Assembly: GCA_022567855.1 (NCBI GenBank)
Contig: JADFGE010000214.1
Span: 1-5,632, forward strand
Direction: 5' to 3'
DNA: 5,632 nt
Source: Planctomycetota bacterium
Lineage (GTDB): Bacteria; Planctomycetota; Phycisphaerae; Phycisphaerales; SM1A02
Shown here: positions 5,349 through 5,632 of the stretch, one piece after another
Layout: each line of letters begins with the position of its first letter
How positions within the stretch are numbered: position 1 is the stretch's first letter
The notes under the pieces: generated by a model
What the model was told of the DNA's origin: nothing
What the model saw: only the letters and a program-made list of their open reading frames with translations
Databases searched by the model: none
Translations under genes and position numbers: made by a program

Positions 5349-5632
5349 ATGACGCAACAACCACTTCGAGTAGATGATCTGGATTACAAGCTGCCGCCGC
5401 AGCTGATCGCCACCCGCCCGGCCGAACCGCGCGACTCGGCGCGCCTGCTCATCATGCATGGCAACGACGACGCCATCGAGCATCGTCACGTGCGCGACTT
5501 GCCGGACTACCTGCGCGCCGGCGACACGTTGGTCTTCAACCGAACGGCGGTGATGCCGGCGCGGCTCGTGGGGCGGCGGGTCGATACGGGCGGTCGAGTG
5601 GAGGGTCTGTTCCTGGAGGAAGTCGGACAAGA
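5349..5632 (+). CDS. queA: S-adenosylmethionine:tRNA ribosyltransferase-isomerase, N-terminal part
   Basis: Converts preQ1 in the tRNA wobble position to epoxyqueuosine by transferring the ribose of S-adenosylmethionine, the next-to-last step of queuosine formation. About 94 residues are present and the frame is open to the right edge. Family patterns seen are LDYKLPPQLIATRPAEPRDSAR (11-32, given here in two overlapping parts: LDYKLPPQLIA and TRPAEPRDSAR), HVRDLPDYLRAGDTLVFN (47-64) and MPARLVGRR (69-77), followed by GGRVEGLFLEE (81-91). The ATG at 5349 starts MTQQPLRVDDLDY, which fits the usual short lead before the first strand. In-frame ATGs at 5307, 5325 and 5328 are alternatives; none has a good Shine-Dalgarno sequence. 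It lies on the same strand as def-fmt, separated from it by the minus-strand block. Confidence 0.95.
   Translation, partial: MTQQPLRVDDLDYKLPPQLIATRPAEPRDSARLLIMHGNDDAIEHRHVRDLPDYLRAGDTLVFNRTAVMPARLVGRRVDTGGRVEGLFLEEVGQ

Noticed and set aside
5127..5630. Minus-strand open frame of 167 codons opposite queA
   Set aside because: It is antisense to the clear queA frame and also covers the divergent promoter region and the inverted repeat.

Overview
The window looks like chromosomal DNA from a GC-rich bacterium, most likely a member of the Planctomycetota (perhaps Phycisphaerae-like). This rests on remembered family resemblance (the tetratricopeptide protein, the short HExGH protein after fmt, and a transposase beginning MPRTCAIHVVWTTYGTWLPGD) and on the near absence of Shine-Dalgarno sequences. 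It has not been tested by a search. No rRNA, tRNA, CRISPR array or replication origin is visible.

Layout. (1) 1-732, minus strand: the N-terminal 244 codons of a tetratricopeptide-like protein that runs off the left edge. It starts with GTG behind the only clear Shine-Dalgarno sequence in the window. (2) 733-893: divergent intergenic region. (3) 894-2878, plus strand: def (peptide deformylase), fmt (methionyl-tRNA formyltransferase) and a small HExGH metalloprotein whose ATG overlaps the fmt stop. (4) 2922-2943: a REP-like palindrome between convergent genes. (5) 2940-5164, minus strand: a block of three genes. In transcription order these are a proline-rich 147-residue protein, a lower-GC protein with PD-(D/E)XK nuclease-like residues, and a Y1/HUH transposase of the REP-associated (RAYT) type. 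(6) 5165-5348: divergent intergenic region with an 8-bp-arm inverted repeat. (7) 5349 to the right edge, plus strand: the start of queA.

Functional picture. fmt formylates initiator Met-tRNA and def removes the formyl group from the finished peptide, so the two form a matched pair. queA (queuosine tRNA modification) is a translation-related neighbour on the same strand. The minus-strand block between the HExGH gene and queA contains a transposase and a lower-GC gene, and may be an insertion into an older def-fmt-X-queA arrangement.

The most striking signal is a pair of 18-bp perfect palindromes, each preceded by ATAG. One sits at the transposase stop codon and the other inside its coding sequence. 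They differ at one stem position on each arm, in a way that keeps the base pair. This looks like a RAYT with its own REP-like elements.
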